64,000 nt of DNA from SFEL01 sp964392455. Its GTDB lineage: Bacteria; Bacillota; Clostridia; Christensenellales; CAG-138. Each line of letters starts with the position of its first letter. Within the stretch, counting starts at the first letter, position 1. Below are positions 23,098 through 32,089 of this stretch, piece after piece. The DNA is taken from positions 7,810-71,809 of the forward strand of contig CAYMPG010000009.1 in the NCBI GenBank assembly GCA_964392455.1, written 5' to 3'. A program made the translations under genes and the position numbers. The notes under the pieces are model-generated. The model made no database searches. It had not been told where the DNA came from and saw only the letters and a list, made by a program, of their open reading frames with translations.

Positions 23098-23802
23098 ATG
23101 GAATACGAAAGGCTGCATAGGCTTCAGGAGCTTCAAAAGGAGCTTGGCTATACCTTTAAGGAGGTGTCCCTGCTGGATACTGCCCTTACCCATACCTCAT
23201 ATGTAAAGGGCGATGGCAATGGCAGCGAGCATAATGAGAGGCTGGAGTTTCTCGGGGATGCGGTGCTGGAGCTTTGTGTGAGCGAAAAGCTGTACAAGGA
23301 GTATCCCGGCCTTAACGAGGGGGTAATGACCCGGGTAAGGGCGCTGTGCGTTTGCGAAGGGGCCCTGTACAAGGCGGCAGGCAGGCTGGGCCTCGGCAGG
23401 TATTTGCAGCTCAGCCACGGGGAGGATCACTCGGGCGGCAGGGAAAAGCCCTCTATACTGGCAGACGCGGTGGAGTCCGTGATAGGTGCGGTATTTCTGG
23501 ATGGAGGGATAGACTGCGCCAGAGCCCTTGTTATGAAGGTGACAGAGGGCAGCATAGATGCGGCGGTGCAGCGGGTGAATACCAAGGATTATAAGACCAT
23601 GCTCCAGGAATACGTACAGAAAAAGCATCAGGGAAATGTTACCTACGAGCTGGTGGAGGTTTCCGGGCCGGACCATATGCGTACATTTACCCTTCAGGCA
23701 GTTATAGCCGGGGAGAAAATGGGTATAGGCTCAGGCCAGAGCAAGCAGGAGGCAGGCCAGTGCGCCGCAAAGGCTACGCTGGAGGAGCTGGGCCTTGTGT
23801 GA
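23098..23802 (+). CDS. rnc: Ribonuclease III
   Basis: A 234-residue double-strand-specific endonuclease for rRNA and mRNA processing. The catalytic signature NERLEFLGDAVL is at residues 47-58, with the second acidic site in ADAVESVIGAVFLDGG near 122-137. A dsRNA-binding domain fills the C-terminal third (KTMLQEYVQ, YELVEVSGPDH, GSGQSKQEAGQCAA). The length is normal. It begins the rnc-smc-ftsY series conserved in Firmicutes. Confidence 0.97.
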   Translation: MEYERLHRLQELQKELGYTFKEVSLLDTALTHTSYVKGDGNGSEHNERLEFLGDAVLELCVSEKLYKEYPGLNEGVMTRVRALCVCEGALYKAAGRLGLGRYLQLSHGEDHSGGREKPSILADAVESVIGAVFLDGGIDCARALVMKVTEGSIDAAVQRVNTKDYKTMLQEYVQKKHQGNVTYELVEVSGPDHMRTFTLQAVIAGEKMGIGSGQSKQEAGQCAAKATLEELGLV

Positions 23803-23863
23803 TTTGCACAGAAAAACGATTTATGATAACATTACCGTGAATACGGTTCAGGGGATAAACTAA

Positions 23864-26800
23864 TTGAGACTTACAAAAATAGAGATAAACGGCTTTAAAT
23901 CCTTCGCAAAAAAGACGGAGATACAGGTCGAAAAGGGAATAACCGCCATAATCGGCCCAAACGGCAGCGGCAAGAGCAATATCGCCGACGCCGTTCGTTG
24001 GGTTTTGGGCGAGCAGAGCGCAAGGGTGCTGCGTGGCAACAAGATGGAGGACGTTATTTTTAACGGCACCGAGCAGCGCAAGCCCCAATCCTTCTGCGAG
24101 GTCACCCTTACGCTGGATAATTCAGATGGAAGGCTCCCTACGGATTATGCAGAGGTGAGCGTTACCCGGCGGGTATATCGCTCAGGCGAAAGCGAGTACC
24201 TTATAAACCGCACCCAGTGCAGGCTCAAGGATATAAGCGAGCTTTTCAGGGATACCGGCATAGGCAAGGAGGGCTACTCCATAATCGGCCAGGGCCGGGT
24301 GGAGGAAATACTTTCCAATAAATCCAATGACCGGCGCAATGCCTTTGAGGAAGCGGCGGGCGTTATGAAGTACAGGGTACGCAAGGAGGAGGCCGAGCGC
24401 AAGCTAGACAATACCCGAAAGAACCTTGTGCGCCTGAATGACATACTGGATGAGCTGGAGCGCCAGATAGGCCCCCTTGAGGAGCAGAGCGCAGCCGCAA
24501 GAGAATACCTTAAGCTGAGAGACGAGCTTAAGGATATCGAGGTAAACGTATTTTTATACCAGTATGACAGGCTGAATGAGCGCATAAACACCCTTACAGA
24601 CAGCCTGAAGGCATACGAGGCTGAGATAAAGCGTGTCTCAGTTACAGAGGCTTCCATAGGCGCAGAATGTACAGCCGAGGAAGAAAAGGAGCGCTGGCTC
24701 AGCGTTGCCATAGGGGAGATGCAGTCCAAGCTGCTGGCAGCCACTCAGGATGTGGAAAACCGGGCGGGCGAGGCCAAGCTGGCCCGTGAGCGCATGGCAA
24801 ACCTTGCAAAGGACAGGGAGCGCCTTGAAGCCGAAATGCAGCTCAGCGCAAAAAAGCAGGAGGATATAAGGGCAGAGCTTGCGGAAATAAGCGCAAGCAG
24901 CCAGGATGCCGAGGATAAGCGGCAGGACGGCGCAGCAGCCTTGGCTGAAACTGAGAAAAAGCTGTCTGACCTGGAGCAGAGCATATCCCAGAGAGAGGAT
25001 ATGCTGGAGAGCCAGAAGCAGAGCATGATAGAGGCCATGAATCGCCTTTCTGATGCAAGGAGCCGCATATCCCGCCTGGAAGCCATAAAGACCACCCTGC
25101 TTTCCCGCATAGATGAGATAAAGGCACGTCAGCAGGATATTCAGGCCGAGGGGGATAAGCTCAGGCGGGAGTACGATGATGTGTATGGCGGCTTTGCCAA
25201 GATAAAGGCAGAGTATGACAGCATCAGCAGCAGGCGCACAGAGGCTGCCGTAGGTCTTAATGAGCTTAATATGGCCATTAAACGGGCGGATGAGGAGCTG
25301 CGCCGCAAGGAGCAGCAGATGGAAGCGGAATCCTCCCGGGTTAAGGTGCTTCATGAAATGAAGCGGGCGTATGAGGGATACTATTCCAGCGTAAGAAATC
25401 TGCTGAGAGATGCGGATAGGGATACGGCCCTCCGCCGCTGCATAGAGGGCGTGGTAGCGGAGCTCATACGGGTGCCTCAGGAGTATGAGAGCGCCATAGA
25501 AATGAGCCTGGGCTCTGCGCTGCAAAATATCGTTACTCCCACAGAAAACGAAGCAAAGCAGGTAATAGAATACCTGCGGGCCAAGCAATACGGCAGGGCC
25601 ACAATGCTGCCCGTGTCCTCAATGCGCTCAAGGCTGCTTTCCTCTGAGGAAAGGGCCATGTGCAACGTGGAGGGCTTTATCGGCGTGGCGTCAGATCTTG
25701 TGGGCTTTGATCAGCGCTACAGGGGCATATTTGAAAACCTGCTGGGGCGCACCGTAATAGTAAAGGATCTTGATGCGGGCATTGCCATAAATAAAAGGGC
25801 AAGGTCATCCTTCCGCATAGCCACATTGAAGGGAGATATAATCAACCCGGGCGGCAGCATGACCGGCGGCAGTACCCAGAAGCGGGAATTCAGCCTTATT
25901 GGCCGCGAGCGGGAGATAGAGGCGCTGACTGCGTCCATAAAGGAAAAGCAGCAGGCCATTGAGCGCAGTGCCGGCGAAAGGCAGCGCATGGAGGCGGATA
26001 TACAGCAGGCCGGCCTTGCGCTGGAACAGCTCAGCCGGGAGCTCCATGAAAAGGATATCGAAATGGCCACCCACCGGGAAAAGGTGGATGTGGTGCTGAA
26101 ATACGTTGAGGATAATAAGGGCGATATGGAGCGCTCCATGATGGAGCTTTCCCAGATACAGGATAATATAGACAATATCGATCAGCAGTGCGCCGAGGCC
26201 ACCCAGGACAGGAGCCAGTGGGAGCAGGGCAATGTGGCCAGCCAGGAGGATGTAAAGAAGCTCCAGGAGGAGCTGAATGGCCTCAGGGCAGAGCAGGCTG
26301 CGGTGAATCAGAGCCTTACCGAGCGCCGTGTAGCCATGATGGCGCTGGAGAAGGAGCATGCAGCAGCACAAAGCAACATAAAGCGCCTTGAGCGTGAGGC
26401 GGCTCAGCTTCAGGAAACCATCGGCTCAGCAAAGGCTGCAATAGACGAGGGCATGCACCGCTTTGTGGAGCTGCAGGAGCAGGCAGGCACGCTGGATGAT
26501 AATATTTCCGCCGACCGTAAGGATGTGGACAGGCTGACGGATCAGCTAAGGTCAATGGAGGAGGAAAGGGCAAAGCGCCTTTCTGCCATTGATGATATGC
26601 GGGAGCGCCGTGAAACTGCGGCGGCGGAGCTTGGCGATGCAAGGGAGCGCAGCCACAGGGCGGAGCTAAACCTTAATAAAGCCCAGCTTGAGCTGCAGAA
26701 TATGCAGGACCGCATCTGGAATGACTATGAGCTCACCTATGAAAACGCTCAGCCTCTGCGCCGGCAGATAGCCATTACCGCCGCCCATCTGAAGGTGGAT

Positions 26801-27427
26801 GAGCTGCGTACTGCCATAAAGGCCCTTGGTGATGTAAACGTATCCTCAATAGAGGACTATCGCACCATAAAGGAGCGCTTTGATGACCTTAATACCCAGT
26901 GCGATGATTTGACCAGGGCAGAGGCCGATCTTCAGGTGCTGATAGCCGATCTTGTTTCCACCATGGAGGAGGAATTCCGCCGCCAGTTCACACTGATACA
27001 GCAGAATTTTTCCGAGGTATTCGTGGAGCTGTTTGGCGGAGGCAGGGCAGAGCTGGTGCTGTCGGATAAGGACGATATACTTAATTGCGATATAGATATC
27101 ATCGCCCAGCCCCCGGGAAAGAAGCTGCAGCTGCTTTCGCTGCTGTCGGGCGGCGAAAGGGCCCTTACGGCCATTGCGCTGCTGTTTGCCATACTCAAGC
27201 TCAAGCCCACTGCTTTCTGCATACTGGATGAGATAGAGTCCGCACTGGATGAGGCAAATGTAACGAACTTTGCAGAGTATGTACGCAATTACTCTGACGA
27301 TACCCAGTTTATCCTCATAACCCACCGCCGGGGCAGCATGGCGGTATGCGATTCCCTTTACGGGGTGGCCATGGAGGAAAAGGGCGTATCCAAGGTAGTA
27401 TCGGCAAGATTTACTGAAAACGCATAA
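23864..27427 (+). CDS. smc: Chromosome partition protein SMC
   Basis: An 1187-residue condensin ATPase that forms a folded dimer and compacts and separates the chromosome with ScpA and ScpB (not in this window). Walker A GPNGSGKS is at 31-38. Two long coiled coils flank a hinge at roughly 500-670 (with GRATMLPVSSM and NPGGSMTGGS). The C-terminal ABC signature LSGGERAL and Walker B FCILDEIESALDEAN complete the head near 1094-1130. It starts at TTG (23864), supported by AGGGGA upstream and the canonical LRLTKIEINGFKSF N-terminus; no ATG is available. ftsY follows after 9 bases. Confidence 0.97.
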   Translation: MRLTKIEINGFKSFAKKTEIQVEKGITAIIGPNGSGKSNIADAVRWVLGEQSARVLRGNKMEDVIFNGTEQRKPQSFCEVTLTLDNSDGRLPTDYAEVSVTRRVYRSGESEYLINRTQCRLKDISELFRDTGIGKEGYSIIGQGRVEEILSNKSNDRRNAFEEAAGVMKYRVRKEEAERKLDNTRKNLVRLNDILDELERQIGPLEEQSAAAREYLKLRDELKDIEVNVFLYQYDRLNERINTLTDSLKAYEAEIKRVSVTEASIGAECTAEEEKERWLSVAIGEMQSKLLAATQDVENRAGEAKLARERMANLAKDRERLEAEMQLSAKKQEDIRAELAEISASSQDAEDKRQDGAAALAETEKKLSDLEQSISQREDMLESQKQSMIEAMNRLSDARSRISRLEAIKTTLLSRIDEIKARQQDIQAEGDKLRREYDDVYGGFAKIKAEYDSISSRRTEAAVGLNELNMAIKRADEELRRKEQQMEAESSRVKVLHEMKRAYEGYYSSVRNLLRDADRDTALRRCIEGVVAELIRVPQEYESAIEMSLGSALQNIVTPTENEAKQVIEYLRAKQYGRATMLPVSSMRSRLLSSEERAMCNVEGFIGVASDLVGFDQRYRGIFENLLGRTVIVKDLDAGIAINKRARSSFRIATLKGDIINPGGSMTGGSTQKREFSLIGREREIEALTASIKEKQQAIERSAGERQRMEADIQQAGLALEQLSRELHEKDIEMATHREKVDVVLKYVEDNKGDMERSMMELSQIQDNIDNIDQQCAEATQDRSQWEQGNVASQEDVKKLQEELNGLRAEQAAVNQSLTERRVAMMALEKEHAAAQSNIKRLEREAAQLQETIGSAKAAIDEGMHRFVELQEQAGTLDDNISADRKDVDRLTDQLRSMEEERAKRLSAIDDMRERRETAAAELGDARERSHRAELNLNKAQLELQNMQDRIWNDYELTYENAQPLRRQIAITAAHLKVDELRTAIKALGDVNVSSIEDYRTIKERFDDLNTQCDDLTRAEADLQVLIADLVSTMEEEFRRQFTLIQQNFSEVFVELFGGGRAELVLSDKDDILNCDIDIIAQPPGKKLQLLSLLSGGERALTAIALLFAILKLKPTAFCILDEIESALDEANVTNFAEYVRNYSDDTQFILITHRRGSMAVCDSLYGVAMEEKGVSKVVSARFTENA

Positions 27428-27436
27428 GGAGGGGCT

Positions 27437-28333
27437 ATGGCAGGCTTTTTTGACAAGCTCAGGCAGGGGCTTTCCCGCACGGGAAGCGGCCTGGCCGCCA
27501 TATTTCAGGGCGGCGGCATAAATGATGAATTCTATGAGGAGCTGGAAGAAGCCCTCATAATGGCAGATGTGGGTATGGAGACCACCGAAAGGCTGCTGGA
27601 CAGCCTGAGGGATGCCGTTGCAGAGGGCAAGCTCAGGGAGCGGGCTGAGGCAAGGGAAAAGCTCGTGAGCATACTTGCAGACTTTATGCGGCCTGAAAGC
27701 GGGTTCCTTGAGGGAGCGGATAAGGCGGTAATACTCATAGTAGGCGTAAACGGCGTGGGCAAGACCACCTCCATAGGCAAGATAGCCGCCTACTACAAGG
27801 CCCAGGGCAGGGATGTGATGATGGCAGCGGCGGATACCTTCCGTGCGGCTGCTGCGGAGCAGCTCACCGTATGGGCGGAGCGGGCCAATACCCCGATAGT
27901 AAAGCACGGCGAGGGGGCAGACCCTGCGGCTGTGGTATTTGATGCGGCGGCCTCATTTAAGGCAAGGGGCAGGGATATGCTCATCTGCGATACTGCGGGC
28001 CGGCTGCACAATAAGAAAAACCTTATGAATGAGCTGGAAAAGATGCGCCGGGTAATAGACCGGGAGCTGCCCGGAATACCTGTGGAGGCGCTGATGGTGC
28101 TGGATGCAACCACCGGACAGAATGCCATCGCCCAGGCGAGGGCATTTGGCGAATCTGCCGGCCTTACCGGTATAATACTTACAAAGCTGGATGGTACCGC
28201 AAAGGGCGGCGTTGCCGTGGCGGTAAAGGAGGAGCTGAATATACCGGTGCGCTTTGTGGGCGTAGGCGAGGGGATAAACGATATGCATCCCTTTGACCCT
28301 GAGGATTATGCAAGGGCACTATTGGGCGAATAA
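27437..28333 (+). CDS. ftsY: Signal recognition particle receptor FtsY
   Basis: A 298-residue SRP GTPase that docks Ffh-ribosome complexes at the membrane. It has the N domain (about 1-90) then the G domain with GVNGVGKTTSIGKIA near 103, the insertion-box DVMMAAADTFRAAAAEQL, DTAGRLHNK, and TKLDGTAKGG towards the end. The acidic A domain of E. coli is absent, as is usual in Firmicutes. AAGGAGG precedes the ATG. Its partner Ffh is encoded 1.3 kb downstream. Confidence 0.97.
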   Translation: MAGFFDKLRQGLSRTGSGLAAIFQGGGINDEFYEELEEALIMADVGMETTERLLDSLRDAVAEGKLRERAEAREKLVSILADFMRPESGFLEGADKAVILIVGVNGVGKTTSIGKIAAYYKAQGRDVMMAAADTFRAAAAEQLTVWAERANTPIVKHGEGADPAAVVFDAAASFKARGRDMLICDTAGRLHNKKNLMNELEKMRRVIDRELPGIPVEALMVLDATTGQNAIAQARAFGESAGLTGIILTKLDGTAKGGVAVAVKEELNIPVRFVGVGEGINDMHPFDPEDYARALLGE

Positions 28334-28348
28334 AGCTACAGCGCAATG

Positions 28349-28376
28349 GCGGGCTGCAAAAGCGGCCTGCTTTTTT
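28349..28376 (+). terminator. Terminator of smc-ftsY
   Basis: 9-bp stem including two G-U pairs (28349-28357 with 28362-28370), AAAA loop, then six T. Confidence 0.9.
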
Positions 28377-28449
28377 GTTTGGTGAAAGGCTTTTTTAATG
28401 GGAACAAATAGCTTATAATTGGCTTTATGATGATACAGGGGGGTATCCA

Positions 28450-29205
28450 ATGGAAACTGCGCTGAAAAGGGGACTTAATTCAAATCAGCTTAAGCTAATA
28501 GCCATAGTCGCCATGACTATAGACCATATGTGCTGGATAATATGGCCGGGCTATCAGACGATGGGGTGGCTGCTGGCGCTGCACTGCATAGGCCGCATAA
28601 CTGCGCCTACAATGTGGTTCTTTATTGCCGAGGGGTATCATTACACCCATAGCTTTAAAAAGTATGCGCTGAGGCTGCTGGCCTTTGCAGTAATATCGCA
28701 TTTTGCCTATACCTTTGCCTTTGGTATATCCTTTTTGCCCTTTAAGGAAACTGCGTTTAATCAGACCAGCGTAATATGGTCTTTGTTCTGGGGGCTGATA
28801 CTGCTAAGGGTAAATGGCAGCGAAAGGCTTGCCACCTGGCAGAAGTTGGCCATTATACTTATCACATGCGTGGTGACATTCTGCTCAGATTGGAGCTGCA
28901 TAGCCACAATGGCGGTGCTGTATATCGGCAGCAACAGGGGCAACTTTAAAAAGCAGATGACCTGGATGATGATATGGGTAGCGGTGTATGCAGGGGTGTA
29001 TTTTGTATTTATAGATAAGACATACGCTCTGGTGCAGCTATTTGCGGCGTTGTCCATACCGCTGCTGAAAAGCTACAACGGCCAGCGGGGAAGCTGGAAG
29101 GGAATGAAGTGGCTGTTTTATATCTATTACCCGGCCCATCTTGTCATATGCGGAATAATACGGCTGCTGCTCCATGGGGATATCGCCGTGATGATAGGCG
29201 GCTAA
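28450..29205 (+). CDS. TraX family membrane protein
   Basis: A 251-residue polytopic membrane protein of the TraX family, named for the F-plasmid pilin N-acetylase. The family start NSNQLKLIAIVAMTIDHMCW and the GRITAPTMWFFIAEGYHYT block (about 47-65) are clear, followed by some seven further hydrophobic segments. Chromosomal copies are common in Firmicutes with no conjugation genes, as here, and their acyl acceptor is unknown. It interrupts the otherwise conserved ftsY-ylxM order and is flanked by a terminator and a new promoter, so it is a separate unit. Confidence 0.88.
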   Translation: METALKRGLNSNQLKLIAIVAMTIDHMCWIIWPGYQTMGWLLALHCIGRITAPTMWFFIAEGYHYTHSFKKYALRLLAFAVISHFAYTFAFGISFLPFKETAFNQTSVIWSLFWGLILLRVNGSERLATWQKLAIILITCVVTFCSDWSCIATMAVLYIGSNRGNFKKQMTWMMIWVAVYAGVYFVFIDKTYALVQLFAALSIPLLKSYNGQRGSWKGMKWLFYIYYPAHLVICGIIRLLLHGDIAVMIGG

Positions 29206-29212
29206 AAAAGGC

Positions 29213-29240
29213 TTGACATCAGGCGCAAAATCCGTATAAT
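29213..29240 (+). promoter_or_regulatory. Strong promoter for ylxM-ffh
   Basis: Consensus TTGACA and TATAAT with a 16-base spacer, about 60 bases before ylxM. Confidence 0.85.
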
Positions 29241-29248
29241 AGTACGAG

Positions 29249-29270
29249 TGTAAAGCAAAAGTGCTTTACA
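29249..29270 (+). other. 8-bp hairpin in the ylxM leader
   Basis: TGTAAAGC (29249-29256) pairs with GCTTTACA (29263-29270). It would sit at the very 5' end of the transcript, a position that often protects mRNA from decay. Confidence 0.55.
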
Positions 29271-29300
29271 GCCCTTTAAAAAGGCGGTGTTTACTGCTTT

Positions 29301-29630
29301 ATGGAAAAGCATATACGGCTCGGCATGCTGCTGGATTGCTACGGCCCGCTGCTGACAGGGCGTCAGCGGTCATTATTGGATCAGTCCGTAAATGAAGATT
29401 GCTCCCTTTCAGAGATAGCTGAGCGGGAGGGCATATCCCGCCAGGGTGTGCGGGATGCTGTGGCAAAGGCATCTGAGCAGCTCGAAGAATATGAAGCAAA
29501 GCTGGGGCTTATGGCACGGCGGGAGGCGCTCAGGGCGGAGCTTGGCAGGCTGAAGCTGGCAGCAGAAAAGGGGACCGTTTCCCCGGAGATGATTCAACGG
29601 CTAATGGAGATATGTGACGATGGCATTTGA
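29301..29630 (+). CDS. ylxM: YlxM-like helix-turn-helix protein
   Basis: A 109-residue UPF0122 protein. The helix-turn-helix is readable at about 20-60 (LLTGRQRSLLDQS, LSEIAEREGISRQGVRDAV), like sigma region 4; a coiled C-terminus follows. YlxM is encoded next to ffh in most Firmicutes and is thought to assist SRP function; a direct regulatory role is unproven. The 3' end overlaps ffh by 11 bases. A ribosome site is weak (AAGGCGG). Confidence 0.92.
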   Translation: MEKHIRLGMLLDCYGPLLTGRQRSLLDQSVNEDCSLSEIAEREGISRQGVRDAVAKASEQLEEYEAKLGLMARREALRAELGRLKLAAEKGTVSPEMIQRLMEICDDGI

Positions 29631-30954
29631 AGGCCTTTCCACAAAACTTCAAAATGTATTTAAAAAGCTGTCCGGCCGCGGCAAGCTTTCCGAAAAGGAA
29701 GTCAAGGAAGCCATGCGGGAGGTCAAGCTTGCGCTGCTGGAAGCAGACGTTAGCTTTACCGTAGTAAAGAAATTCATAAATTCCGTTACCGAGCGGGCTG
29801 TGGGTGCCGAGGTGCTGGAAAGCCTCACCCCAGGTCAGCAGGTTATAAAAATAGTAAATGATGAGCTTACCAGCCTTATGGGCGGCACAAATGCCAAGCT
29901 GGAATTTGGCTCAAGGAATCCTTCCGTGGTGCTGCTGGCGGGCCTTCAGGGTGCCGGAAAGACCACCATGGCAGGCAAGCTGGGAGCTTACTGCAAAAAG
30001 TACTTTGGCAAATCCCCGCTGCTGGTGGCCTGCGATGTTTACAGGCCCGCTGCCATAAAGCAGCTTCAGGTGGTAGGCGAAAAGCTGGATATTCCGGTAT
30101 TTGAGCGAGGCACTCAGAATCCTGCGAATACGGCAAAGGAAGCAGTGGAGTACGCCCGGCGCAATATGCTGGATTTGGTGATTGTAGATACCGCGGGCCG
30201 GCTGCATATCGATCAGGATATGATGGCTGAAATAGAGGCTGTGCGGGATGGGGTGGAGCCCTCCGAAATTCTGATGGTGATAGACGCCATGACAGGCCAG
30301 GATGCTGTAAACGCTGCCAAGGCCTTCAATGACGCACTGGAGCTTACCGGCGTTATCATCACCAAGCTGGATGGCGATACCAGGGGCGGCGCTGCCCTCT
30401 CGGTAAGGGAGGTAACAGGCAAGCCCATAAAGTTCTGCGGAAATGGCGAAAAGCTCACGGATATAGAGCCCTTCCATCCGGATCGTATGGCCAGCCGCAT
30501 ACTGGGCATGGGGGATGTGATGACCCTCATCGAAAAGGCCCAGGAGAGCTTTGATGCCAAGAAGGCTGAGGAGCTTGCAAAAAAGATAAAGACCAACGAA
30601 TTTACTCTGGATGACTTTATGGCTCAGATGGAGCAGATGCAGAGCATGGGCATGGAAAGCATGCTTTCCATGATGCCCGGCGTGGATGCAAGCAAGCTGG
30701 GGAATCTGCAGATAGACGAAAAGCAGCTTAAAAAGACCCTTGCCATCATCAAATCCATGACCCCCCAGGAGCGGGCAAAGCCTGAGGTAATAAATGCCAG
30801 CCGCCGCAGGAGAATAGCCGCAGGCAGCGGCAATACCGTGCAGGAGGTAAACCGCCTGCTCAATCAGTTCGATTCCTCACGCAAGCTGATGAAGCAGCTC
30901 AGCTCAGGGAAATTCGGCAAAAAAGGAAAGATGCGTTTTCCGTTCGGCTTCTGA
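29620..30954 (+). CDS. ffh: Signal recognition particle protein Ffh
   Basis: A 444-residue SRP54 GTPase that binds 4.5S/6S RNA and signal peptides on ribosomes. The N domain begins MAFEGLSTKLQNVFKKL, the G domain has GLQGAGKTTMAGKL near 108, DTAGRLHID and TKLDGDTRGGAAL, and the methionine-rich M domain (about 300-444) includes MEQMQSMGMESMLSMMPG and an RRRRIAAGSGNTVQEVN RNA-binding block. I chose the ATG at 29620 over a GTG at 29614. The gene starts inside the ylxM 3' end, so translation is coupled. Confidence 0.97.
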   Translation: MAFEGLSTKLQNVFKKLSGRGKLSEKEVKEAMREVKLALLEADVSFTVVKKFINSVTERAVGAEVLESLTPGQQVIKIVNDELTSLMGGTNAKLEFGSRNPSVVLLAGLQGAGKTTMAGKLGAYCKKYFGKSPLLVACDVYRPAAIKQLQVVGEKLDIPVFERGTQNPANTAKEAVEYARRNMLDLVIVDTAGRLHIDQDMMAEIEAVRDGVEPSEILMVIDAMTGQDAVNAAKAFNDALELTGVIITKLDGDTRGGAALSVREVTGKPIKFCGNGEKLTDIEPFHPDRMASRILGMGDVMTLIEKAQESFDAKKAEELAKKIKTNEFTLDDFMAQMEQMQSMGMESMLSMMPGVDASKLGNLQIDEKQLKKTLAIIKSMTPQERAKPEVINASRRRRIAAGSGNTVQEVNRLLNQFDSSRKLMKQLSSGKFGKKGKMRFPFGF

Positions 30955-31015
30955 GCCGGGATACCGCTTTCGATAAATACAAAAATAATATAATATCTAT
31001 TGGAGGAAAATTACC

Positions 31016-31258
31016 ATGTTGAAGATCAGGCTTCGTCGTATGGGCGCCAAGAAGGCTCCTTTCTATCGCATCGTTGTTGCAGATTCCCGTGCTCCCCGTG
31101 ATGGCGCATTCGTAGAGGAAATCGGCTACTACAATCCCACTTCCGAGCCCGCCGAGCTGCACGTTGATAACGAGAAGGCCGCTCAGTGGATTAAGAACGG
31201 CGCTCAGCCCACCGATACCGTTCGCGGCCTGCTGAAGAAGACCGGCGCCATCCAGTAA
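31016..31258 (+). CDS. rpsP: 30S ribosomal protein S16
   Basis: An 80-residue ribosomal protein beginning MLKIRLRRMGAKKAPFYRIV, with the family VVADSRAPRDG segment. TTGGAGG lies a short way upstream. Codons are the preferred CGT, GTT and ATC set, unlike the flanking genes, as expected for high expression. It begins the rpsP-khpA-rimM-trmD-rplS series. Confidence 0.98.
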   Translation: MLKIRLRRMGAKKAPFYRIVVADSRAPRDGAFVEEIGYYNPTSEPAELHVDNEKAAQWIKNGAQPTDTVRGLLKKTGAIQ

Positions 31259-31284
31259 TGGCATCAGATCCAGCGAGGGACGCT

Positions 31285-31512
31285 ATGGGTGAATTGGTAA
31301 AGTACATCGCCATGAACCTCGTGGACAAGCCCGAGGAAGTTAAAATCCAAATCAAGGAAGGCGAAAATTCCACCATAATAGAGCTTACCGTAGCTCCGGA
31401 AGATATGGGCAAGGTGATTGGCAAGCAGGGCCGTATTGCCAAGGCGATAAGGACTGTTGTCAAGGCTGCGTCTGTAAAGGAAAATAAAAAGTATGTGGTC
31501 GAGATAATATAA
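31285..31512 (+). CDS. khpA: KH-domain RNA-binding protein KhpA (YlqC)
   Basis: A 75-residue single KH domain. The GxxG loop is seen as GKVIGKQGRIAKAIR in the middle. KhpA pairs with KhpB in many Firmicutes and influences cell division and sRNA-mediated control. I prefer the ATG at 31285 (GAGGG 5 bases upstream, family start MGELVKYIAMNLVDKPEEV). An ATG at 31258, overlapping the rpsP stop, is in frame and would add nine residues. Confidence 0.92.
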   Translation: MGELVKYIAMNLVDKPEEVKIQIKEGENSTIIELTVAPEDMGKVIGKQGRIAKAIRTVVKAASVKENKKYVVEII

Positions 31513-31526
31513 CCTCGGCTGTTGAC

Positions 31527-31555
31527 AAAAAAGTGGGCAAAACCACTTTTTTGCG
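31527..31555 (+). terminator. Terminator or attenuator between khpA and rimM
   Basis: A 10-bp A/T-ended stem (31527-31536 with 31543-31552) ends in six T. It sits in a 61-base gap between genes normally co-transcribed, so partial termination is likely. Confidence 0.75.
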
Positions 31556-31573
31556 TAAAAGGAGAAAATACAA

Positions 31574-32089
31574 ATGGAATATCTTCGCATTGGCCTTATT
31601 GCCCGCCCCCATGGGGTGCAGGGCGCCGTTAAGCTGATACCCCTGTCTGAGGACATGAGCCGCTATCATGGCCTTAAGGAAGCATACCTTGAGAGAAACG
31701 GCAGCTATGAGCCTATTACGCTGTGGGATGTGGGCGTACAGCCTGATGCGGTGTATGCAAGGCTTTCCTGCAGCCCGGACAGAAACGCAGCAGAGGCCCT
31801 GAGAAACCTCTACATCTGCGTGGACAGGGCAAACGCCATAAAGCTGCCTGAGGGAAGGTATTTCATATCAGACCTGATTGGCTGCCGGGTAACGGATACC
31901 AGAGGGAATGACTACGGCACCCTTGCTGATGTGCTGGAGACCGGCGCAAATGACGTATACGTCATAAAGGGCGAAAAGACCCTCATGGTGCCTGCGCTGA
32001 AAAAGCTGCTGCTGAAGGTGGACGTGGAAGCAAAGGCCGTGCTGCTGGATGGGGAGGTACTGGAGGAGGTGGGCCTCTTTGAGGATTGA
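31574..32089 (+). CDS. rimM: 16S rRNA processing protein RimM
   Basis: A 171-residue 30S maturation factor that binds S19. The N-terminal reductase-like barrel starts MEYLRIGLIARPHGVQGAVK; the C-terminal PRC barrel contains GRYFISDLIGCRV, ETGANDVYVIKGEK and LMVPALKKLLLKVDVEAK. An AAAGGAG ribosome site precedes the ATG. The last codons overlap the trmD start, the usual arrangement. Confidence 0.96.
   Translation: MEYLRIGLIARPHGVQGAVKLIPLSEDMSRYHGLKEAYLERNGSYEPITLWDVGVQPDAVYARLSCSPDRNAAEALRNLYICVDRANAIKLPEGRYFISDLIGCRVTDTRGNDYGTLADVLETGANDVYVIKGEKTLMVPALKKLLLKVDVEAKAVLLDGEVLEEVGLFED

Noticed and set aside
26846..27907. 353-codon minus-strand open frame across the smc-ftsY junction
   Set aside because: It spans two certain genes in antisense and has no ribosome binding site.
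28450..29205. Conjugation-related island around TraX
   Set aside because: No relaxase, mating-pore or integrase gene is nearby; chromosomal TraX-family genes are common without them.
31521..31552. TTGACA at 31522 as a -35 box for rimM
   Set aside because: No -10 box lies 16-18 bases downstream; the sequence there is the terminator stem.
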